Source: Flavobacterium sp. UBA807
Lineage (GTDB): Bacteria > Bacteroidota > Bacteroidia > Flavobacteriales > Flavobacteriaceae
Length of the DNA stretch: 5,785 bases
NCBI GenBank assembly: GCA_002296885.1
Contig: DBIH01000085.1
Coordinates: 1 to 5,785 of the forward strand
Direction: 5' to 3'
Shown: piece by piece, positions 1 to 5,319 of the stretch
Layout of the letters: each line of letters starts with the position of its first letter
Position numbering within the stretch: position 1 is the stretch's first letter
Translations under genes and position numbers: made by a program
The notes under the pieces: model-generated
Databases searched by the model: none
Told to the model about the DNA's origin: nothing
Seen by the model: only the letters and a program-made list of their open reading frames with translations

Positions 1-102
1 AAAATAGATGTAAAAGTTGGTGGAAACGGCAAAGGGAAAATTACGATTCCTTTTCATTCGGAAGAAGACTTCAACCGCATTATCAAATTAATAAAAGGAT
101 AG
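1..102 (+). CDS. parB: ParB chromosome-partitioning protein, C-terminal end (partial)
   Basis: The frame is open from the first base and gives 33 residues before TAG at 100-102. The peptide has a glycine-rich turn (VGGNGKGKITI) followed by PFHSEEDF and an amphipathic end (NRIIKLIKG). This is the form of the small C-terminal dimerisation domain of chromosomal ParB proteins, in which beta strands are followed by a helix with a regular I/L pattern. ParB binds parS sites near the origin, spreads as a CTP-dependent clamp and works with the ParA ATPase in chromosome segregation; those domains lie upstream of the window. Gene context supports the call, because in Flavobacteriaceae parA-parB commonly precede a DUF5683 gene and dapB. 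The stop codon shares its last base with the GTG start of the next gene. With only the tail visible the identification is good but not certain. Confidence 0.82.
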   Translation, partial: KIDVKVGGNGKGKITIPFHSEEDFNRIIKLIKG

Positions 103-656
103 TGAATAAGCTTTTCTACATAGCCCTACTTTTTTTTCTGTTTGGAAATCAAGCGTTTTCTCAGGAAATTAGTAATGTCATTGTTTCAAAAGATTCAACA
201 AAAACTGAAGAAATTGACCCGCTCCGACCTTCAAAAGCGGCATTCTATTCGGCTATATTGCCCGGATTAGGTCAGGCATATAATAAGAAATATTGGAAAT
301 TACCTCTTGTTTATGCCGGTATTGGTATTCCTCTTTATTTTTACATCGACAACAATAAAAAATACCACAGCTATCGCGACGCCTACAAAAGAAGACTGGA
401 AGGTTTTAACGACGACCAGTATCAATACCTTGACAATTCACGTTTAATAGCGGCTCAGCGGTTTTATCAGCGTAACCGTGATTTATCATTATTGATTACC
501 GTTGGTTTTTATGTTTTGAATATCGTTGATGCCAATGTTGACGCGCATTTGATACAATTTAATGTCAGCGATAAATTATCTTTCCAGCCCGATGTTTATA
601 TGAATGACATCAATTACAAACCCAATTTAGGCCTAACTTTTAATTACAAATTCTGA
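102..656 (+). CDS. DUF5683 family membrane protein, function unknown
   Basis: This 184-residue protein has an N-terminal signal-type segment: a lysine near the start, a hydrophobic run at about 4-15, and AFS before QE at 20/21 as a likely signal peptidase I site. The family signature follows at about 44-61 (SKAAFYSAILPGLGQAYN), then NKKYWKLPLVYAGIGIP leads into a membrane segment at about 67-82. A second hydrophobic segment lies at about 128-143 (LSLLITVGFYVLNIVDANVDAH). Between them is a charged, tyrosine-rich stretch (YHSYRDAYKRRLEGFNDDQYQY). The last ten residues (NLGLTFNYKF) alternate and end in phenylalanine, like a strand in an outer-membrane protein. The start is taken as GTG at 102 because no in-frame ATG occurs before the middle of the protein and the signal segment begins there. 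It overlaps the parB stop by 1 nt and the dapB start by 1 nt. No enzymatic motif is visible. Family identity is well supported; function is unknown. Confidence 0.88.
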   Translation: MNKLFYIALLFFLFGNQAFSQEISNVIVSKDSTKTEEIDPLRPSKAAFYSAILPGLGQAYNKKYWKLPLVYAGIGIPLYFYIDNNKKYHSYRDAYKRRLEGFNDDQYQYLDNSRLIAAQRFYQRNRDLSLLITVGFYVLNIVDANVDAHLIQFNVSDKLSFQPDVYMNDINYKPNLGLTFNYKF

Positions 657-1360
657 TGAAAATAGCATTATTGGGATATGGTAAAATGGGGCATATCATC
701 GAAAGGATTGCTACCGAAAGAGGACACGAAATTGTTTTAAAAAAAGACGAGACCAATACTTTTGACGGATTGTCAACTGCCGATGTTGCCATTGACTTTA
801 GTGCGCCGAATGTTGCCGTTGAAAATATATCTACTGCCATCAACCTTGGAATTCCGGTAGTTTCGGGAACAACAGGCTGGCTTCAGGATTATCATCTGAT
901 AGAAAATCTTTGCAAAGAAAAAAATGCTGCTTTTTTGTATGGTTCAAACTTTAGTCTTGGCGTGAATTTATTTTTTGAACTCAATGATTATCTGGCAAGG
1001 ATGATGGCGAAATTTAAAGACTACAAGGTTTCAATGGAAGAAATCCATCACATACACAAACTTGATAAACCAAGCGGAACGGCAATTTCATTGGCAAATG
1101 CCATCATCAATCATACTGACAAAAACAATTGGGCAATCGAAAATCCAAAAGAAGATGATGTCTTTATTGATGTAAAACGAATTGATGAAGTTCCCGGAAC
1201 GCATACAGTTTCCTATAATTCCGATGTAGATTTTATCGAAATCAAACACGTAGCACACAACCGCGAAGGCTTTGCGCTTGGTGCTGTAGTTGCAGCCGAA
1301 TGGATTATCGGAAAAAAAGGTATCTTCTCGATGAAGGATGTATTGGATTTACATAAATAA
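656..1360 (+). CDS. dapB: 4-hydroxy-tetrahydrodipicolinate reductase DapB
   Basis: DapB uses NAD(P)H to reduce the dehydrated product of DapA to tetrahydrodipicolinate, in the cytoplasmic pathway to meso-diaminopimelate (peptidoglycan) and lysine. The 234-residue protein opens with a Rossmann nucleotide-binding loop, MKIALLGYGKMG (G7, G9, G12). It continues with DFSAPN at 47-52 and VVSGTTGW at 68-75, typical of the family. GSNFSLGVNLF at 96-106 leads into the substrate domain. The catalytic motif HHIHKLDKPSGTA at 131-143 contains the general acid-base histidine (H131, with H132 adjacent), the lysine K135, and PSGT for substrate binding. The C-terminus carries NREGFALGAVVAAEWI, also conserved. 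It is shorter than the roughly 270-residue Escherichia coli enzyme, as is usual in Bacteroidota, and no catalytic element is missing. The ATG at 656 overlaps the preceding TGA as TGATG, which fixes the start and suggests coupled translation. Confidence 0.97.
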   Translation: MKIALLGYGKMGHIIERIATERGHEIVLKKDETNTFDGLSTADVAIDFSAPNVAVENISTAINLGIPVVSGTTGWLQDYHLIENLCKEKNAAFLYGSNFSLGVNLFFELNDYLARMMAKFKDYKVSMEEIHHIHKLDKPSGTAISLANAIINHTDKNNWAIENPKEDDVFIDVKRIDEVPGTHTVSYNSDVDFIEIKHVAHNREGFALGAVVAAEWIIGKKGIFSMKDVLDLHK

Positions 1361-1392
1361 ATCTTAAAATTGTAACAAATAAACAGACCATC

Positions 1393-1422
1393 AAACTTAT
1401 ACACTCATAAACTTTTAAACTT
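1393..1422. repeat. Three short AAACTT repeats before lepB
   Basis: The 68-bp gap between dapB and lepB is almost entirely A/T. It contains AAACTT at 1393-1398, 1409-1414 and 1417-1422. I found no convincing hairpin and no clear match to the Bacteroidota promoter pattern (TTG, then TAnnTTTG) in this gap. lepB may therefore be read through from the dapB transcript or have a weak promoter I cannot see. The repeat may be simple low-complexity sequence. Confidence 0.3.
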
Positions 1423-1428
1423 AACATC

Positions 1429-2982
1429 ATGTCATTATATCAATGGTTTATATTTTTCCTCGCGGTTCAAATCATTCACGGTTTAGGAACTTGGAAATTA
1501 TATCAAAAAGCAGGAAGAAAATCATGGGAAGCCTTTATTCCGATATATAACTCAATAACATTGATGAAAATCATTAATCGCCCAACTTGGTGGACGATTT
1601 TGTTATTTATTCCAATTATCAATCTAATCATGTTTCCTGTTATTTGGGTAGAAACTTTAAGAAGTTTTGGCAAAAACTCAAATGCCGATACTTGGTTAGG
1701 TATCTTTACTTTCGGATTTTATATTTACTATATCAATTACACACAGGATGTTAAACACATTGCCGATAGAAGTTTGGTTGCCCAAACTAAAACCGGTGAT
1801 ACCATAAGTTCGCTACTTTTTGCAATCGTTGTGGCAACTTTGGTACATACTTATGTAATGCAACCATATACCATTCCAACATCCTCTTTGGAAAAATCAT
1901 TGCTTATCGGGGATTTCCTTTTTGTGAGTAAATTTCATTATGGAGCCAGAACCCCGATGACAACGGTTGCTGCACCAATGGTTCACGACACCTTGCCAAT
2001 TGTAAAAACAAAATCGTATTTGAGCTGGCCACAATTACCTTATTTTAGATTCCCAGGATTTCAAAAAATACAAAAAAATGACATAGTCGTCTTCAATTGG
2101 CCTGCCGATACCGTTTATAAATTTTTTGACACATCGGGTAAAAGCATTGTTAAACCTATAGACAAGAAATCGAATTACGTAAAACGCTGTCAGGGAACTC
2201 CGGGTGATTCGTTACAGATAAAAAACGGAACGGTTTATATCAACGGAAAAGAATTAATCTTACCTGAGCGAGCCAAACCACAGCATTTCTATGCCATAAC
2301 TTATGATGGAAACAATACGGATCTTGATTTTGATTACTTATTAAATCAGGTTGGTTCTACTGATGGATGGGGTTTCAAAAGAGATTCAAGAGATACATTA
2401 TATGTAAGAGCTTTGACCAAAGCCGGAGCTGAGACTTTAAGAAGTGTTCCGGGAATCAAATCGGTCACACCATACATTAGCAAAGAAGGAGAACCAAATA
2501 TTTTTACACATAACCCGAATTGGAATGCTGATAATTTTGGTCCGATTTATATTCCGGAAGCTGGAAAGACAGTGGCTTTAAACCTGAAAACGCTTCCATT
2601 CTACAAAAGAATAATCAGTGTTTATGAAAAGCATGATTTAAAAGTAGTTGGCAATGACATTTATGTTGACAACAAAAAAGTTACTTCTTATACTTTCGGG
2701 CAAAACTACTATTGGATGATGGGGGACAACCGCAACAATTCGGAAGACAGTCGTTATTGGGGTTATGTTCCGGAAGACCACATCGTAGGAAAACCGGTTT
2801 TTATATGGATGAGCTGGGATTCAAACGGCAAAGGTTTAAATAAAATCCGTTGGGACCGATTATTTACAACTGTTAGCGGCGATGGTCAGCCACAATCGTA
2901 TTTCAAATATTTCCTTGGTTTATTAGCCTTGTATTTTGTTGGAGAATATTTCTGGAAAAAGAAAAAAGCGAATAACAGTTAA
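1429..2982 (+). CDS. lepB: Signal peptidase I with N-terminal DUF5684-like membrane domain
   Basis: This membrane-bound serine protease removes signal peptides from exported proteins on the outer face of the inner membrane. The S26 catalytic set is complete. IPTSSLE at 149-155 holds the nucleophile (S153 by alignment with IPSGSM) after a helix at about 127-144. [13 protein letters not shown] at 250-262 holds the general base K252 and the PGD box, and [12 protein letters not shown] at 431-442 is the last conserved box. At 517 residues it is much longer than the 324-residue E. coli enzyme. Residues 1-110 form a separate three-helix domain with [15 protein letters not shown] and [14 protein letters not shown], typical of DUF5684. 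About 180 residues lie between the lysine and MGDNR boxes, and a C-terminal helix (about 491-508) ends in four lysines, expected to face the cytoplasm. This form is common in Flavobacteriia. The ATG at 1429 lacks a Shine-Dalgarno sequence, but the first helix begins directly after it. Confidence 0.96.
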   Translation: MSLYQWFIFFLAVQIIHGLGTWKLYQKAGRKSWEAFIPIYNSITLMKIINRPTWWTILLFIPIINLIMFPVIWVETLRSFGKNSNADTWLGIFTFGFYIYYINYTQDVKHIADRSLVAQTKTGDTISSLLFAIVVATLVHTYVMQPYTIPTSSLEKSLLIGDFLFVSKFHYGARTPMTTVAAPMVHDTLPIVKTKSYLSWPQLPYFRFPGFQKIQKNDIVVFNWPADTVYKFFDTSGKSIVKPIDKKSNYVKRCQGTPGDSLQIKNGTVYINGKELILPERAKPQHFYAITYDGNNTDLDFDYLLNQVGSTDGWGFKRDSRDTLYVRALTKAGAETLRSVPGIKSVTPYISKEGEPNIFTHNPNWNADNFGPIYIPEAGKTVALNLKTLPFYKRIISVYEKHDLKVVGNDIYVDNKKVTSYTFGQNYYWMMGDNRNNSEDSRYWGYVPEDHIVGKPVFIWMSWDSNGKGLNKIRWDRLFTTVSGDGQPQSYFKYFLGLLALYFVGEYFWKKKKANNS

Positions 2983-3017
2983 TTTGAAAATTAAATGATT
3001 TTGAAAATTTGAAAATT
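2983..3017. repeat. Three TTTGAAAATT direct repeats after lepB
   Basis: The 10-base unit TTTGAAAATT occurs at 2983-2992, 3000-3009 and 3008-3017; the last two overlap by two bases. The first copy starts at the base after the lepB stop codon. The first and third copies extend to TTTGAAAATTAAA. The role is unknown. Short A/T repeats of this kind are common between genes in Bacteroidota and may have arisen by slippage. Confidence 0.45.
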
Positions 3018-3060
3018 AAAAGTCGTATTATCTGTCAAGATTTTATGACTTTTAGTTTTT
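3012..3060 (+). terminator. Possible weak intrinsic terminator after lepB
   Basis: TAAAAGTC at 3017-3024 is a perfect inverted match to GACTTTTA at 3047-3054. The pairing extends outward through one G-T wobble (3016/3055) and four A-T pairs (3012-3015 with 3056-3059), making a stem of about 13 bp. The 22-nt loop can form a small inner hairpin, ATCT at 3030-3033 with AGAT at 3038-3041. The 3' arm itself ends in a T-run (TTTTAGTTTTT). The stem has few G-C pairs, so termination would be weak; it may instead act as an RNA-processing or stability element between lepB and the downstream gene. Confidence 0.4.
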
Positions 3061-3076
3061 AAAATCTTTAAACAAA

Positions 3077-3691
3077 ATGAACAACATCATCATTCATCCA
3101 TCCTATTTCCCATCAATCAGCCATTTTGTGGCGATTGCCAAAGCGGATGTGGTGACTTTTGAAATGGAGGATAATTTTCAGAAGCAAACTAATCGTAACC
3201 GGATGTATATTTACAGTCCGAACGGCATTCAGTTATTGAATGTCCCGGTCAAACACAATAAGGAAAGACATCAACGCATAAAAGAGGTTAGAATTGAGAA
3301 TGATTTCGACTGGCAAAAACAGCATTTCAAATCCTTAGAAGCCGCCTACAGAACTTCGCCTTTTTTTGAATATTTTGAAGATGATTTATTGCCAATTTTT
3401 CAAAAAAAACATTCCTTTTTAATGGATTTGAATTTGGAAACGATGTCAATTGTTTCTAATTGCCTTCGATTGGAATTTGACTATGATGAAACTGTGGAGT
3501 ATTTTCACGAAGTGAATGACAAAGTCGATTTCAGGAATTTGATTAATGGCAAAAAAGACACTTCTGCTTTTGAACCGTACACACAGGTTTTTGGAGAAAA
3601 GCACGGTTATCTGAACAATCTTTCTATTCTGGATTTGTTATTCAATGAAGGCCGACATGCGTTAGATTATCTAAAGAAGCAATCGCTTTAA
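3077..3691 (+). CDS. WbqC family protein
   Basis: The 204-residue cytoplasmic-looking protein has no signal peptide or membrane helix. It matches the WbqC-like family (named from a gene in an O-antigen cluster) from end to end: HPSYFPSISHF at 7-17, QKQTNRNR at 35-42, LLNVPVKHNKE at 53-63, WQKQHFKSLEAAYRTSPFF at 79-97 and YLNNLSILDLLFNEG at 178-192. Conserved aromatic, histidine and asparagine residues suggest an enzyme or ligand-binding fold, but the biochemical activity of the family is not firmly known; a role in polysaccharide or amino-sugar chemistry is inference from the family name. Here it lies alone beside lepB, not among glycosyltransferases, a placement I recognise from other flavobacteria. 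The ATG at 3077 follows an A/T-rich leader without a Shine-Dalgarno sequence. Its stop lies 4 bp from the stop of the convergent gene on the other strand. Confidence 0.9.
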   Translation: MNNIIIHPSYFPSISHFVAIAKADVVTFEMEDNFQKQTNRNRMYIYSPNGIQLLNVPVKHNKERHQRIKEVRIENDFDWQKQHFKSLEAAYRTSPFFEYFEDDLLPIFQKKHSFLMDLNLETMSIVSNCLRLEFDYDETVEYFHEVNDKVDFRNLINGKKDTSAFEPYTQVFGEKHGYLNNLSILDLLFNEGRHALDYLKKQSL

Positions 3692-3695
3692 ACTA

Positions 3696-3869
3696 TTAAT
3701 CTACAGCCTTTTTGGATATCAAAAAATACATTAACGGAAGTAAAAGAAAAATTATTCCCGAAGCATAAATACTAAAAAAACAAAGTGGAATACTAAGCAC
3801 CCAAAAGGCAACGGCAATCCAATTTCTTTTGTCCACTTTGTGATTGTAACTTTCTTCATTGCTTTTCAT
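3696..3869 (-). CDS. 57-aa two-helix membrane peptide, C-terminal part of the split TMEM175-like gene
   Basis: An ATG at 3869 opens 57 codons ending at TAA (3696-3698), in the same frame as the TMEM175-like gene and four codons past its stop. The start MKSNEESYNHKVDKRN is polar. It leads into two hydrophobic segments, at about 17-33 (WIAVAFWVLSIPLCFFS) and 35-51 (YASGIIFLLLPLMYFLI), and ends in SKKAVD. A helix with an IPL turn followed by a last helix near the end is what the C-terminus of DUF1211 proteins looks like, so I read this as the missing helices 5 and 6. It could be made by reinitiation after the nearby stop, or not at all. A standalone small membrane protein is the less likely alternative. 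Confidence 0.5.
   Translation of the reverse strand: MKSNEESYNHKVDKRNWIAVAFWVLSIPLCFFSIYASGIIFLLLPLMYFLISKKAVD
3774..3841 (-). terminator. Terminator-like hairpin with T-run inside the TMEM175 3' part
   Basis: ACAAAGTGGA at 3780-3789 is the exact inverse of TCCACTTTGT at 3832-3841, a 10-bp stem. A second inverted pair, CAAAAG at 3802-3807 with CTTTTG at 3826-3831, stacks inside it. On the minus strand the 3' arm runs directly into a T-run (seven Ts, 3780-3774), the layout of an intrinsic terminator. It lies within sequence that also reads as protein, about 40 nt after the premature stop, and the 42-nt outer loop is long, so it may be chance. Confidence 0.3.
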
Positions 3870-3878
3870 CACCAATCG

Positions 3879-4244
3879 TTATAGCAAAGAGTAGAGAAAA
3901 GTTACTACGGTCATTATTAATCCGAAAAAAATATGATTTGCCTTCTGATGAAAATCAGCATTTAAATGTTCGGTAGCCATTGGTAATATCGATGTAAAGA
4001 ATAATAACGCAAAGTTAATCCATACGATAGTAATACTGACCGTCTTTACTTTCACAAACATATGATGATGATTAAGCCACAAAATAGCGATATAGGTAAA
4101 GCTCACAGCATATATAAAAATTTGCTGAAAGACTTTTGGCAGATTTTCAAGAGTAAGTTCCGGAATCTTAATCTCCAAAACCATTAGTGTAATTATGATT
4201 GCCAATACGGCGTCGGTTATGGCTTCAAATCGCTCTTTTTTCAT
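3879..4244 (-). CDS. TMEM175/DUF1211-family membrane protein, N-terminal four-helix part
   Basis: This 121-residue reading frame begins KERFEAITDAVLAIIITLMVLEIKIPE, the first-helix signature of the TMEM175 (DUF1211) family. Animal TMEM175 is a lysosomal cation channel and bacterial homologues have been described as potassium channels; function here is inferred. The family's FSD motif after the arginine reads ITD, keeping the aspartate (D11). Helices lie at about 11-27, 42-58 (ending in LWLNHHHMF, a conserved motif), 70-90 (SILPMATEHL) and 104-121. The frame then stops at TAA right after helix 4, although the family usually has six helices, so this product is probably incomplete. The ATG at 4244 sits just before the signature and 11 bp after the upstream gene's stop, which suggests co-transcription with the phosphatase-like and rhomboid genes. 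Confidence 0.75.
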   Translation of the reverse strand: MKKERFEAITDAVLAIIITLMVLEIKIPELTLENLPKVFQQIFIYAVSFTYIAILWLNHHHMFVKVKTVSITIVWINFALLFFTSILPMATEHLNADFHQKANHIFFGLIMTVVTFLYSLL

Positions 4245-4255
4245 TTTCTAAAATT

Positions 4256-5305
4256 TTATTCAACAAATGAAAGGCGTGTCATTACTGGAAAATGATCGGA
4301 GTTTTCAAATTTTGTAAAAGTCGTAAAACTTTTAACCTGCATTTTTTTACTGGCAAAAACATAATCAATCCGTGCCGGATAGTATTTGAATTTATAAGTC
4401 TGGCCAAAACCATTTCCGGCTTCTTCAAAACAATCATTCAAATCCGATTTTATACTTCGGTACACATATGAAAACGGACTATTATTCATATCGCCACATA
4501 TAATTACAGGATAGGTACACTCATTTTTGTGTTTGACTAAAATCTCAGCCTGTTGCTCCTGCTTTTTAAAGGCATCACGGATTCGGGTAAAAAGTTGTTC
4601 GGATTTGCTTTGATTGATAGCGTCGACATGTTCCGAGATTTCATTGACATCAGGAGAGATTTTGATGGATTGCAAATGAATGTTGTAAACCCTGATGGTA
4701 TCCTTCCCTTTTTTAATATCAGCATAAATAATATTATTTCCCGCGGTCGGAATTTTAAAATCACCCTGATTAAAAATTGGATATTTTGAAAAAATAGCCT
4801 GACCAGTCCTGATTTTCTTGCCTTCCATAAAGATGGCTTTGTATTTGTAAATCCTCAAATCGACATTGGCATTTTCTGAATATTCCTGAATACATAAAAT
4901 ATCAGGATTCTGGTCGTTGATAAAATTCAGAATAGTATTCCCAACATGATCACTCGCAATCCAGTCAAATAAATTGAACAAACGCACATTATAGCTCATT
5001 ACGGTAAAATCCTTTTCCTCAATCTCACCATTCCTTGAAGAAAGTTTGTAAAATTTATTGATAAACGTAATACCAAGCAATAAAACCAATCCCGAAAGGA
5101 TGACCTGACGTTTTAACTGCAACAGCCAGTACATAAAAAACAAGGCATTCAGGATAAGAAAAAGAGGAAGAATCAATGTCAGTACAGAAAGCAGCGGAAA
5201 TGCCTTAGGCGCCAGAAATGGTAGAACATAAGCAACAAAAGTCAATACAGTAATTACTATATTGAAACCATAAATTACTTTATTAAACCACGAAAGTTTC
5301 TTCAT
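4256..5305 (-). CDS. Membrane-anchored endonuclease/exonuclease/phosphatase family protein
   Basis: The 349-residue protein has three hydrophobic segments near the N-terminus (about 11-32, 37-62 and 66-84), followed by an endonuclease/exonuclease/phosphatase (EEP, DNase I-like) fold from about 99 to the end. The metal-dependent active-site residues are in place: MSYNVRLF with N106, ILCIQEY with E141, YNIHLQS with H210, CGDMNNSP with D272 and N274, RIDYVF with D314, and SDHFP with D337 and H338. Such enzymes cut phosphodiester or phosphomonoester bonds in nucleic acids, phospholipids, inositol phosphates or nucleotides; the substrate here cannot be told. Three helices suggest that the catalytic domain sits on the periplasmic side if the N-terminus is cytoplasmic, which would favour an envelope or extracellular substrate (inference). 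The ATG at 5305 is chosen because MKKLSW directly precedes the first helix. It starts 14 bp after the rhomboid stop. Confidence 0.93.
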   Translation of the reverse strand: MKKLSWFNKVIYGFNIVITVLTFVAYVLPFLAPKAFPLLSVLTLILPLFLILNALFFMYWLLQLKRQVILSGLVLLLGITFINKFYKLSSRNGEIEEKDFTVMSYNVRLFNLFDWIASDHVGNTILNFINDQNPDILCIQEYSENANVDLRIYKYKAIFMEGKKIRTGQAIFSKYPIFNQGDFKIPTAGNNIIYADIKKGKDTIRVYNIHLQSIKISPDVNEISEHVDAINQSKSEQLFTRIRDAFKKQEQQAEILVKHKNECTYPVIICGDMNNSPFSYVYRSIKSDLNDCFEEAGNGFGQTYKFKYYPARIDYVFASKKMQVKSFTTFTKFENSDHFPVMTRLSFVE

Positions 5306-5319
5306 TTAATACTGACAAA

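Larger units (their letters stand above)
3696..4244 (-). pseudogene. TMEM175/DUF1211-family gene interrupted by an in-frame stop
   Basis: Read as one frame, 4244 down to 3696 encodes a 182-codon protein interrupted only at codon 122 by TAA (3879-3881). The reconstructed length and six hydrophobic segments (four before the stop, two after) fit a complete short prokaryotic TMEM175-like protein. No frameshift is needed to join the halves. A single C-to-T change from CAA (Gln) would account for the stop. Whether this is a true pseudogene, a readthrough gene, two translated pieces or a sequencing error cannot be told from the sequence alone. The two pieces are described separately. Confidence 0.7.

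Noticed and set aside
1..700. parS centromere site near parB
   Set aside because: I saw no palindrome resembling the GTTtCACGTGAAAC consensus in this stretch or elsewhere in the window.
640..843. Antisense open frame over the start of dapB (67 codons, minus strand)
   Set aside because: It lies wholly opposite the well-supported dapB and DUF5683 end, has no recognisable domain and no leader; it is a shadow of dapB.
1213..1404. Minus-strand open frame over the end of dapB
   Set aside because: It is antisense to conserved dapB codons and no family is recognised.
1361..1428. Flavobacterial promoter (TTG then TAnnTTTG) ahead of lepB
   Set aside because: A TTG exists at 1370-1372 but there is no acceptable TAnnTTTG at the right distance.
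2979..3011. Flavobacterial promoter ahead of the WbqC gene
   Set aside because: TTTG elements at 2983, 3000 and 3008 each lack the full TA at the required spacing; they are better explained as the TTTGAAAATT repeat.
4537..4789. Open frames on both strands inside the EEP gene
   Set aside because: They overlap the catalytic domain in other frames and carry no motif; the EEP frame has all its active-site residues.
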